64,000 nt of DNA, taken from positions 25,872,305 to 25,936,304 of the forward strand of contig NC_058158.1 in assembly GCF_020080835.1 (NCBI RefSeq), in the 5' to 3' direction. Origin of the DNA: Cotesia glomerata. Taxonomy: Eukaryota; Arthropoda; Insecta; Hymenoptera; Braconidae. A model generated the notes under the pieces. That model saw nothing but the letters and a program-made list of their open reading frames with translations. It was not told where the DNA came from and searched no databases. Position 1 is the stretch's first letter, and every line of letters starts with the position of its first letter. Made by a program: the position numbers and the translations under genes. Positions 32,168 to 42,845 of this stretch are shown in pieces.

Positions 32168-34326
32168 GGGTCATTCCACCAAATAAGAACATTTTTACGG
32201 GGCGACCCTCGCAGATTATGTTTAAAATTTATGGAGGTTTTCTCTATAATAAGAAATAAATTCCCTACAAGTTTCAGCCCTTAACATGCAGCGGTTCTAG
32301 AGTTATGATTTTTTGAAATTTTGAAAAAAAATTTTTTTTAACTTTTTTATTAATTTTTCTGATGAGGAAAACTTTTTTATTAAAATCCACGAAAAATCTT
32401 ATCTTGTGGGAAAAATGCTCAGCTTTTGAATGAAAATATCCATTTTATTATAAACACATCAGAAGACCCTTTGAAATCCAATTAAAGTGGAAAAATTGAT
32501 TTTTCTCGGTGTGCGGTGCAAGGTACATCCAATTTGACTTTTTTTTCTGAAAAATCAGAGTTTTTTACACAAAATATATGGTTTTTACGATGTGCAAATT
32601 TTTTGTTCAATCGCAATTAAATCAAACGTAAAATCTTTATAATTAAAATACTTTTATTTTTGAACTTTTTTCAGATGTTGATACAGTTTTAATAAGAGCA
32701 TATCCAATTTTATCATTTATCGGTAAAAGTGTGCAATGTCTGTGTACCCTTTACCGTTTTTGATAAAGAATATCGTACGTCTAACACATTTTTTTTTGTC
32801 TAAATAATCATCATTCGTTATGAAAGTAAAATCAACGCCTGTAAAATTCTTGATTGCCCAGGAATTCAAATCTTGTAGTGCGAGTATATGTTTTTTATTT
32901 TTCATTTGTAATGAAGCTCTAGCAGCATGTCGTTTTACTGGACCTACAAGCCCATCGCATGGTCCTTTGCCATGGGCAGTCGCAAAAAAATGCCACTCAA
33001 CGATGATTCTAAAGTCAGCATAATATTAACATAAATTAGTAAATATTTTTTTATTTTTAAATTGCTGAGGTGCTCCATCTGAGAAATAAAAAATCCTTTC
33101 AATAACAGTAAATTTTTCTCTTAAAAAAGAAATCAATTGTTCTTGAAATAAATAAATCAAAACTGTGTCATGTTTAAGGCAATCTGAGATACCAACTAAG
33201 CCTAAATGCTTAATAGTATCATTTTCGTTTTAGTAAACCACCATTTGAAATTTAGTAGCTTGGTCATTATTCCAATGATAGCCTTGAGCAGAGCTTCCTG
33301 CACAACAAACGCAATTTTCTACCAAGTTAAAAACTACCGCTAATTCACCACTCTTCAAATTTAATTTCGCATTAGGGAAAAACCGACTTTGTATTTTTAC
33401 TATAAAGTCATGTTTTAAAAGTTTCTCAAGTTGCATCGCTAAGGTATCAATAAAGTCATCGGAATCCGAAATAACGATTACAATGGTACATCGATCGGTT
33501 GATGTCCACATTTTAAATTCGATTTCATTTACATCAAATTCTTTAAACGATGGATGAAAGTAATTAATGATTTCTTCATTGTTTGGACATCTATTACAAC
33601 TTCTGAAGAAGCACGATTCCGTTGTATTATTACAAATCAATTTATTCAATAAATTTTTATAAATTGATTAAGTTTCCATAATCCAATCAGTGTTTCTCGC
33701 AAATTTTGGAAAATTACATCCTAAATAAGAAAATGGAATCGTAGTTGTGAGCGCCATCTGCATTGTATAAACTCAATTTTTTAACGAGCAGTTTGAAATT
33801 TTAAATATTTAACAGAAAATTATTTTACTATCCCGAATAATCGTATAACGCTTAGCCGATATAATGTTTAATTTAATTGTGATTGAACAAAAAATATGCA
33901 CATCGTGAAAACCATATATTTTGTGTAAAAAACTCTGATCTTTAAGAAAAAAAAAGTAAAATTGGATGCACCTTGCACCGCACACCGAGAAAAATCAATT
34001 TTTCCACTTTAATTGGATTTCAAAGGGTCTTCTGATGTGTTTATGATAAAATGGATATTTTCATTCAAAAGCTGAGAATTTTTCCGACAAGATAAGATTT
34101 TTCGTGGATTTTAATAAAAAAGTTTTCCTCATCAGAAAAATTAATAAAAAAGTTAAAAAAAATTTTTTTTCAAAATTTCAAAAAATCATAACTCCAGAAC
34201 CGCTGCATATTAAGGGCTGAAACTTGTAGGGAATTTATTTCTTATTATAGAGAACACCTCCATAAAATTTAAACATAATCCGCGAGGGTCGCCCCGTAAA
34301 AATGTTCTTATTTGGTGGAATGACCC
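32168..34326 (-). mobile_element. 2.2-kb DNA transposon with ~420-bp inverted repeats, GGGTCATTCCA ends
   Basis: GGGTCATTCCACCAAATAAG at the left is mirrored at the right end. The arms (about 32168-32590 and 33905-34326) are complementary with few differences. Flanks ATAT on the left and ATAT on the right suggest a 4-bp target duplication. A transposase-like pseudogene lies between on the minus strand. It sits between two copies of the same SINE in the same orientation. Confidence 0.85.
32717..33780 (-). pseudogene. Transposase-like gene with HGKGPCDG motif, three in-frame TAA stops
   Basis: One continuous minus-strand frame from about 33780 to the stop at 32717-32719, interrupted by TAA at 33668-33670, 33230-33232 and 33026-33028. 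Family marks in order: LICNNTTESCFFRSCNRCPN (a Cys-rich block), the CC....AQGYHWNNDQAT block, GISDCLKHDTV, IFYFSDGAPQQFKN (an Asp candidate for catalysis), WHFFATAHGKGPCDG (second Asp) and VKRHAARASLQ. I know this pattern from uncharacterised multicopy proteins of insects and cnidarians. A transposase role is inferred from its place between inverted repeats. No frameshift is needed to read it, unlike the other element genes here. The N-terminal part is probably missing. Confidence 0.75.
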
Positions 34327-34552
34327 ATATACATTAAGCCACACCGTCCATTTTACGGCAAGCATTTTTACAAATATAAATAATGCTGTGAAGCGGGAAA
34401 GAATAGGAGTTACGGTAATTATGACGTGAAGCATTCCACATTCACGTAACAGGATATTTGTAGGAAAGGATTGAGAAAGGAATGTGGAGAGGATCATCTT
34501 AATGTGAGTTTATAGAATATGCGAGAAAAAATTATTAGATAGCTCGGACTAG
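34325..34552 (-). mobile_element. SINE copy 2, truncated in the tRNA head
   Basis: Body matching 31890-32064 (phrases ATGCGAGAAAAAATTATTAG and GAAGCGGGAAAGAATAGGAG in the plus orientation). Only the last part of the tRNA head (GCTCGGACT) remains. Its tail (GCTTGCCGTAAAATGGACGG in the minus sense) runs up to the transposon border. Confidence 0.7.
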
Positions 34553-35060
34553 AATGAGTTTATATACCGGCACACCACCGACAATTATTAAAAGAATAGG
34601 AGTTACAGTAATTAATAGAAGTTTCAATAATAAAATATACCGTAATATTTTTCATTTGAATTGTATAGTAGTTAGTATTGAAAATAGTAACGGTTACGAT
34701 TGAGGATGATAATTTTTTATATGACATTTTAATTGGCTTAGATGATAACTATTATACTTTCTGATGGTAACTGTTATCATTTCTTAATTATTTAAATTAA
34801 AAATATCCTTTTGGAGATTCTTAAGTTGATAACATTCTGAGTGGATTCTGATAAAAAATATTAATATTAGATAATAACGTTTATACATGATAATGATGTT
34901 TAAAAATATTTAATAAAATAAAATTTATGAGCTCTTATTGTTAATATTATGAATTATAAATTTAACTATATGGTTGGTAGATATTTTAATTCAGATCATT
35001 TATTCAAAAATTTAAGTAAAGTTCATTTCTATCGAATTAAATTAAAAACTCTGGAAAACA
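34553..35060. other. AT-rich spacer
   Basis: Includes a short third remnant of the SINE 3' part (AAAAGAATAGGAGTTACAG near 34588) and a CCGGCACACC word at 34566. No gene. Confidence 0.35.
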
Positions 35061-35631
35061 GATGACCCTAAACCCATCTCTGCAATTTCCCGCTAATTCC
35101 ATATCTAAGCGCTTAAAATTTCACTTATGACGTTTTTGAGCTCTTCGAGCTCAAAAGTCTGATAGAAGTATAACAAAATAGTATTTCTTGAATTTTCAAA
35201 CTGCAATAATTTCTGAATGAATGAATTGATTTTCACACGGTTGGCAGTATTCTACGCAGTTTTTCAAATTCTATGATATACTTTTGAACACAAACTGATC
35301 AAACCGGAAATTTTAGAGAAATTTGAAAAATTCACTTTTTCTGAATTTTTTCGACAACGATAACTTACGAACTAATAAACCGATTTTGACAGGACTGGTG
35401 GCAGTCGACGTGGTTTTTCAAATTTAAGGGTGGATTAGTTTTTGGAATTGATCGGTGAAGCCGTTTAGAAGTTATTCCAAAAAAATGATTTTTTAAAATT
35501 TTATTTTTGAGATTTCTCAAAATCTAGCGAACCGAAACGATTCAAATTTTGATGAAATTTAATGGCAATCATGCTCTTTGGATCACCACCTATTTCGATC
35601 CGATCGGTCGAGCCGTTCAAAAGTTATGAGG

Positions 35632-35676
<45 letters not shown>

Positions 35677-35824
35677 CCACACGGACACCATCACGGGAAT
35701 AGTCAGGGAAGCTTTCTGTGACTTTAAAACGTCAAGATCTGATGAAAACTCGATTTTCACAAAAGGGGGTAAAACCAACACTTTCCCGATTTTTAAAAAT
35801 TTTCAATTTTCTTAGCGGGAAGTT
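35061..35824 (+). repeat. CA-microsatellite repeat family, copy 3
   Basis: Complete order of the family: head GATGACCCTAAACCCATC, body, (AC)n at 35635-35675, then AGGGAAGCTT and CGTCAAGATCTGATGAAAAC, ending TTAGCGGGAAGTT. Confidence 0.8.
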
Positions 35825-38800
35825 AAAAATTTTATAACAATTATATGATCATTTTTACTATCTACTTCTCTCTGTGTGCATTAACGTAAAAAGTAAATTT
35901 GAGTTATCAGAATATTCTCATAAAGAACATCGGCAATAAGTAATATAACATCGTCTTATAACTTATACATAATGCCTTTGCTCTTTAAGGATATTATATA
36001 AGCGCTTTTGAAATTTCATTCAACACTTTTTCCTTCACTCTTCATGTTCTTTTTCGGTGTACTCGATAAGCCAAATGCTCTCAACATTTATTTGCTTATC
36101 AGTTCCTTTTCTTGATATCCAAATGTATCACCGATTTCCGTAAGAGGTTTTAAATCTAAGTAATAACATGGATTTTTCATTGCTTAAATCAGATCCATCC
36201 CGTGGGATTCATGAATTTTGTCAACAATATTATCACTTGTTGTGATAACGAGTTAATAAATTTCAATTAATTTATTCCTTGTGATTTATGATGCACTGAT
36301 ATATCTATTTATTAAAACACATGTGTATAGCATTCTGTTGATCGATATAATTATGGTATGTGTACATCGCAAACCATATCACCGGGAGAAATAATTCCAC
36401 AAGTTAAAGCTAATAGATCGTTAATTGCATGACAGTATAATCAATAATTAAAATAAACATGAGTCGAATCTACATCATAAAACCAGCATTCCTATTTTAA
36501 TAATTGCACGATAAATCAGGTTAGCTTTCATTCAATATTGATTTTTTGGATGAACCGTAAAATTAATGCCTTTCATTTCATTAAATCCATTCAATTTAAC
36601 GAAAATGATGATATGCTTCCTACATAGAGCATGATAAAAAATTTTTCCTGTTATGTTATAATTGAAATTAAAAATTGTTACAATTTGTTTTTGTTTCTGA
36701 CAACCAATATTTAAATGAACAAATCACTGCGTCGTCACCTGATTTATAAATGAGCCGGGAATTTAATCGTTAATTGAATAAATTATCAAATGTATTTTGT
36801 ATGAATTATATTAGTTATAATAAAATATATACATTTTTTATGTTAATGTCTTTACTACTCAATACGTAGCTGAATAATATAATAATATAATGACAAGCAA
36901 TTGGTAAATTTAAAGGAGTTTTTTTGGTATAATTGAAATTTCGCTAATAGTTATCACGATAAAAAATAAAATGATGAATTTTATGACATGTGATAAAATA
37001 TTAAGATTGAATAAATTGTTTTTTCATTTTTCTGCGTTTTATAAACGGCCTGTAATAAATATAACATAAATATGATCAGATAATTTTTGTAGACGCGCCG
37101 TTGAGGTTCAATCCGCAAGTGGGCAACATATTGTAGATAAACTTTTCATGGATTTTATTACGAGAGAAATAAAAAAAATGGACAGAATTATCTATTCAGA
37201 AAGTAGTAATCCCACGAGCATGTGATCGAGAAATGGTTATCCGATTTCAGAAGCATGTTACGAAGTAGACCTTCAGTTGCTAAAGCTTAAGCAGATAATA
37301 TATGACCACAATTGGAAATTTTATGAGTATAGTATAGTATAGTATATATGTATAGAAGCTCGTGCATAGAATAAATGTCGTAGGAAGAAAAATTAAGCTT
37401 TTTTATTACCATCTCAAATCGAGAAATTTATGATCCTCAAAAGTGATCCGAAGTGGTCAGTAAGTTCCATTAATTAGTCGCCTTTAGAAGAGTTAATAAT
37501 ACAGTTGCTTAAAAAACATATTCATAGAAAAATTTTCTGATATGATCTATAATACGAAAATGGCCTGGATAATACATAAATGGCCTGATATGAAAACTAG
37601 CCATATGAAATTACGTATTATTGTAAATCTCCGCCTAAACCAATTTTTGCTTAATGAGACGTATTAATTGATGTACGCATTATCAGAAAAAAAAAAATAA
37701 AATAATAAATGTATACATAGCCTAATATGGTCATTCAAAAGATTTTTTCCAAAGTAATTTTAAATTTCTTATTTGCAGTCTTATAAAAATATTCAGCCTG
37801 CTGTCAAAATTTTTTAGTTACGTCGTCAGGAAAAAATTGTAGTGGAAAGATTAATAGTAATGGTCTTTGAGAGGGTGAAATCGATGTAAATAGAGCGTAT
37901 TTTTTGTGATCATCATTCAAAGTACGGGAATCGAAAAAAAAGTAGGAAAGTAATGATCAGTTCATAAGAATTCTATTAATCATTTGTTCACTTCTTGTTA
38001 ACATTTTTCATCGACATTTTTGTGCTATTAGTTAGTGATGAAATAAAAGACGATAATTTGTATCTTTGTAAACCTGAGTTTGAAAAAAGTATACACTTTA
38101 CTAAAAAATATTTAAATAAATGAGGAAACAAGTCCTCGTATTACGAAATGTACTTTTAAGCTTCTTGGTATTTACCTATCTCGCTTCTGCGAATGAACTG
38201 ATGAATAATTCAAGGTCTCTCGAGCCGTCGACATCATCATCCGACCCCTAACGCAAACTTGACTTCATATATGATGTGGTAGAAATCTCCGTCGTCACTT
38301 AACTATATATTACTGACATTACACACCATGAATAAGATATTTACTTTGTTGATAAAATACGTTGATGAGATTCTTATAAATATAAATATAAATAAATATA
38401 ATTTCTTTAAAAAATAATGTTTTCATCGCGGGGTTTAAGTTGTGAATAATAAAAAAGAATATTTAAATTTGAAGAATACTTATCAAGAAAACCATTAAGA
38501 ATATTTCAAATAAAAATTTTTGATTACTCCAGAAATAATTTTTTTTTCAACTCAAGAACAGCGTTATTAAATTTTCATTATTTTTTCAAGTACGATGTCA
38601 TGTCGTAGTTTTTACAGAATACAAATTATGATGGGTGTGTTAAGTAAGTTTTAATTATGATTATAAGCTACAAAAATATTGTTTATGTAAATGAAAGTAA
38701 AACAAAGAACGCAAAATAATAATGGACGATATTAAATGAATGAAAACGTAAGCCAAGAATCTCAGTAGTCTGGTTTAAATGTTTATTAGAAGTTGCATCT

Positions 38801-39754
38801 GTTTGACTTCTGGATAACAACTAGTTTGCTAATTGCACGAAACAATAGTACCTTCATTCTCGATAGTCGTCACATTTGCATGTCTGCCGAGTAGAAAGTG
38901 TATTATCATTAACGGAAACGTGAAATTAAAATATTTAAATTAAAATAAGTTATTTCAGTTTGTTATACATGAGATATGTTAATATAAAATCGACTGATTG
39001 TTAATTTAGCCAATTGTGCATTACGAATAGTTTTTTAGTCTGAATCATAACCTACGTTAGTCTCAGGAATTTCGCTGGATTGTACAGCATATTTTTAAAT
39101 TTTATGTTTTTTTGTTTAAGAATTATTCTTTTCGCTAGAACTAGTCGTAATTTATATTAATCATAGGAAAAAATATTAATTTTAAAATTACGCCACAAGT
39201 GATACTAAAATTACATTTCTAGAGTGGTATAATTTTAGAATCACAGGTGATACAAAAATTGCATTACTGTGGTGTGAATTTCGGATCAATTTCTAGCGCA
39301 TGCGCGAACCAATTGTACTTTTCAGTTCCGTCATGAGGACCAATGCAATAGTTAGATTTCTGCACGGAGATTTTTTTTTTTTTTTTTTTATTAAACATGA
39401 AAAAAATACAGATGACTCGGGAGAATTATCTATTGAGCTCAAGATTGCCACTATAATACATAAAAAATATATAGTTTTCCACCACGTCTAAGACAACAAG
39501 TGCCATATGTGATAAAGATTCAAATCAGTCAATATTGGTTTTACAACTTTTACTCATACTTTTGTACATTAATATTAGTTAAAATAATTCGTTTCATCAC
39601 ATTTGCAACTAATTACATTATATAAAAATCTTGATTTTTAAAATAAATTGAGACATTGCATTTTTAATATTACCGTTATCTATCCTATTTAGCAAGGCTT
39701 CGATGTTGTCAGGATGTGACTTTGAGACTTTTTGGAGTGATTTTCTTAATTTTT
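35825..39754. other. 3.9 kb without a supported gene
   Basis: AT-rich, mostly unique. Small simple repeats: TATAG pentamers near 37333 and AATAT words near 36875. A 43-codon plus-strand frame at 38120-38251 begins like a signal peptide (see findings) but has no further support. A repeated GTGATAC-AAAATTAC motif lies at 39190-39275. Confidence 0.4.
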
Positions 39755-40622
39755 AACTTCCCGCTACGAAAATCGAAGATTTTCAAAAATCTGGAAGTTA
39801 TTGGTTTTACCCCGTTTTTCGAAAATCGAGTTTACATCAGATCTCGACGTTTTGAGATCCTAGGAAGCTTCCCTGACTACTCCCACAAGGTTGTCACTAT
39901 GTCTGTATGTGTGTGTGTGTGTGTGTGCGTGTGTGTGTGTGTGAAAGTATGTGAACCGCTTATAACTTTTGAACGGCTGATTCGATTTTATCGTAGTTGG
40001 TGCCATTTGAAAGGGCTTGGCCAAACTTAGATTTTGAGTATAATTTGAACCGATTCTGACCAGTAGATTTTGAAAAATCTTCAAAAAACTAAGAAAAAAA
40101 ATTTTTTCAAAGGTGGTTTTTTTGGATAACTTTTAAACGGCTCCACTGATCGATTCCAAAAACTAATCAGCTCTAGACAATAAAAAACCACGTCGATCGC
40201 CACTAAGCTGGTCAAAATCGGTTGATTCGTTCGAGAGATATCGTAAATGAAAGAAAACCGAAAAAAAAGTTTTTTCGGGATTACTCCGAAATTTTTGGTT
40301 CGATCAGTTAAAACCTGAAAATAACTTATGAGGACAATAAAACTGCGACGAATGCCGCCAACTGCGTGAAAATTGGTTGAACCATTCAAAAGTTATTGCG
40401 TTTTGAAAATTCCAAAAGTAGTGTTCTATAAAACTTCTATCAGACTTTTGAGCTCGAAGAGCTCAATGCATAGAAATATTATCTTTTTGAACTCAGCGAG
40501 CTCAAAATATCACATAAATTATATTTTGAGCTCAAAATTCTCAAAAATATCATAAGTACAATTTTAAGCGCCCAGGTATGGAATTAGCGGGAAGTTGCAG
40601 GGATGGCCTTTAGGGTGAACCG
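39755..40622 (-). repeat. CA-microsatellite repeat family, copy 4
   Basis: Inverted full copy: AACTTCCCGCTACGAAAATC at 39755, (GT)n at 39908-39943, and the head as CTTTAGGGTGAACCG at the right end. Confidence 0.8.
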
Positions 40623-40889
40623 TTTTTTTAATTTTTTTTTTTCTGAGACAAAACGAGGACAAATCCAAAAAATATGATCGGGGTTTCCTTATCCATATCA
40701 CACTGTGTGTATGGCTCTAATAGCAATATGTTAGATGACTAGGAGAACTATACTACATTATTCAACGGCGCCCTCTATACCCGACTAGAAATTTCGTGAG
40801 GCATTGCCGAACAATCAATTCGGGGCAAGTTTGGCTTTCCGAACTTTGGCAAGCCTAATTTACGCCTTATTAATTCCACTATAGGCAAG

Positions 40890-41335
40890 CCAAAGTTCGG
40901 CACTGCCATAGTTTTTCCAAGCTACGCCCAAATCCGGCAAATCTTCGGTAACTGTGATTTCATGCAAGTCAGGCATACCAATAGTATGTCAAGCTTCGTT
41001 CTGCCGTAGGTTTTCTAAGCTTGGCCCAAGTTTGGCAAACCAAACTTCGGCAAATCTTTGGTAACCGTGACTTCATGCCGGTCAAGCACACCAATAGTTT
41101 GTCAAACTTCGTTCTGCCGTAGATTTTCCAAGCTACGCCCTAATTCGGCAAACCAAACTTCGGCAAATCTTCGGTAACTGTGATTTCATGCAAGTCAGGC
41201 ATACCAATAGTATGTCAAACTTCGAATTGCCGTAGGTTTTCCAAGCTATGCCCAAGTTTGGCAAACCAAACTTTGGTAAATCTTCGGTAACCGTGACTTC
41301 ATGCAAGTCAGGCATACTCATAGTATGTCAAACTT
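40890..41335 (+). repeat. 113-bp tandem repeat, about four units
   Basis: The landmark GGTAAC-GTGA-TTCATG recurs at 40947, 41060, 41173 and 41286, exactly 113 bases apart. Units 1 and 3 share AACTGTGATTT, while units 2 and 4 share AACCGTGACTT, pointing to a 226-bp higher-order unit. Confidence 0.9.
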
Positions 41336-41810
41336 CCGATTAGAAATTGTAGTGAAGAATGCCGAAGAATTAGTGAGAGACGAGCTTGGCTTCCCTAACT
41401 TAGGACTGCCTAGGTTGCACCTCATAAAAACCAAGGTAGGCAGAACGAAAATTGGTATGCCGAAAATATTCCAAATTTGGTTGTGATCCTGAAACTGTGT
41501 GGCATTACCGAAGTCTGGCATATTATGGAAATGCCGGACTGATTTGTAATAACGGTAACCATAAATAATTGCTGAAGTTCGGCTTGCCAAACTTGGACGT
41601 AACTAGGAAAGTCTCATGGATTCCTTAAGTCTAATATATCATGGGAATGCCGAACTGGTTTCAAGTAACGATAACCTGAGTTTCACCAGCGTGGAGCGAA
41701 CTTGGCTTTCCGAACTTAGGCTAGCCCAATTTGAATCTTATTTGTTTTAAATTAGGCAAGCCGAACATTGGTCGTGCTTATAAGTATCTTGAGGCAAGAG
41801 GTCGCTCATC

Positions 41811-41884
41811 ATCGGCGTAGCGTCGCGGTATGGTATAGGGCTCTCGTGCGTCGGGTACGGTGTTCGAGTCTCGCGTTCGACATG
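41811..41884 (+). ncRNA. tRNA-like sequence with polymerase III A and B boxes
   Basis: A-box-like TAGCGTCGCGGTATGG at 41818 and B-box-like GTGTTCGAGTCTC at about 41860, spaced as in a tRNA. Cloverleaf pairing is imperfect, so it is a tRNA relic or SINE head rather than a functional tRNA. Confidence 0.4.
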
Positions 41885-42845
41885 TACGATTTTTAATAAT
41901 TAATAATTACTAATTATAATTACTATTAAGGCGAGTGTGAAGTAAAGTTAAGTGTTGTGTGTGACTAATGTATCTAACTCCTACATCACCTCCTTCCCCC
42001 TTGACTTATCAAATCTACCAATCAAAAAAAACTTCTTCACATTAAAAAACGCTCCAAAAAATAAAAAAAAAAATTACCGAAAAACTACAATTAAATAATA
42101 AAAAATAATATTAAATAAAAGCAAAAACATTTTTTTTTTATTCACGAAATATTTGAAAAATTTAGTCCTAAATTTCATATTCATACTTAAAATAGTAAAA
42201 GTAGATAAAAAACAAGCATTTGTTGTTATTAATTTTCGCTTGATAATAAAAAAGCTAAAAACCAAGAAAGAATTAAATTTGGATTCTTCCTTGCGAATTT
42301 GGTTTCTGAAATGCTGCCTACTTAGGTAGCCAAATTCGGGCCGAATGAGGTTTAGATAGTCACTAGCAAGTGTGGTTTCCATACTGCAGCCTAATCAGGA
42401 AGCCAAGTTAGGCTGAGCCTTGCAACTGCGTTACATCCCGAACTTGGATCGGGTTTGGATGCTTCACTTACCGCAAGTTTGGAATTCGGCATGCCTTACT
42501 TGCACCAAATCACTGCCTCACTGAAATTTCTAGTCGGGTAATTTAACCACCTACACACATACCAATATCAAATAATTGAATAACAATATTTAAATATAAT
42601 GATTTCAAAATACTTTATAAAAACTCTATTAAAAATTAGGATAATTATCATAATGAATTATTATAAATTACAATTAAAATAAAAATATGATTTTGAATGA
42701 ACAGTAGTTTTGAGTTCTGATACATTGCACTTTAATTTAAAACATTTTTCTAGATGAATTCAATTCAACTATATTTTTAATACCTATTTATATTATAATC
42801 TTCGAATTAAATAATGTTTCATTAAGATTATGATGATAAATTTCA

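Larger units (their letters stand above)
40780..42538. mobile_element. 1.76-kb TA-flanked element, CCCGACTAG termini, with tRNA-like insert
   Basis: CCCGACTAGAAATTTCGTGA at the left is mirrored by TCACTGAAATTTCTAGTCGGG at the right; TA at 40778-40779 and 42539-42540. Inside are a 113-bp tandem array (about 40890-41335), a tRNA-like stretch (about 41811-41884), and many scattered TTTGGC / GCCAAA words. No transposase frame. Confidence 0.8.

Noticed and set aside
38120..38340. First exon of the glutamate receptor on the minus strand near 38165 (good GTAAAT donor)
   Set aside because: The frame with the required phase has a stop a few codons upstream and no ATG or signal peptide.
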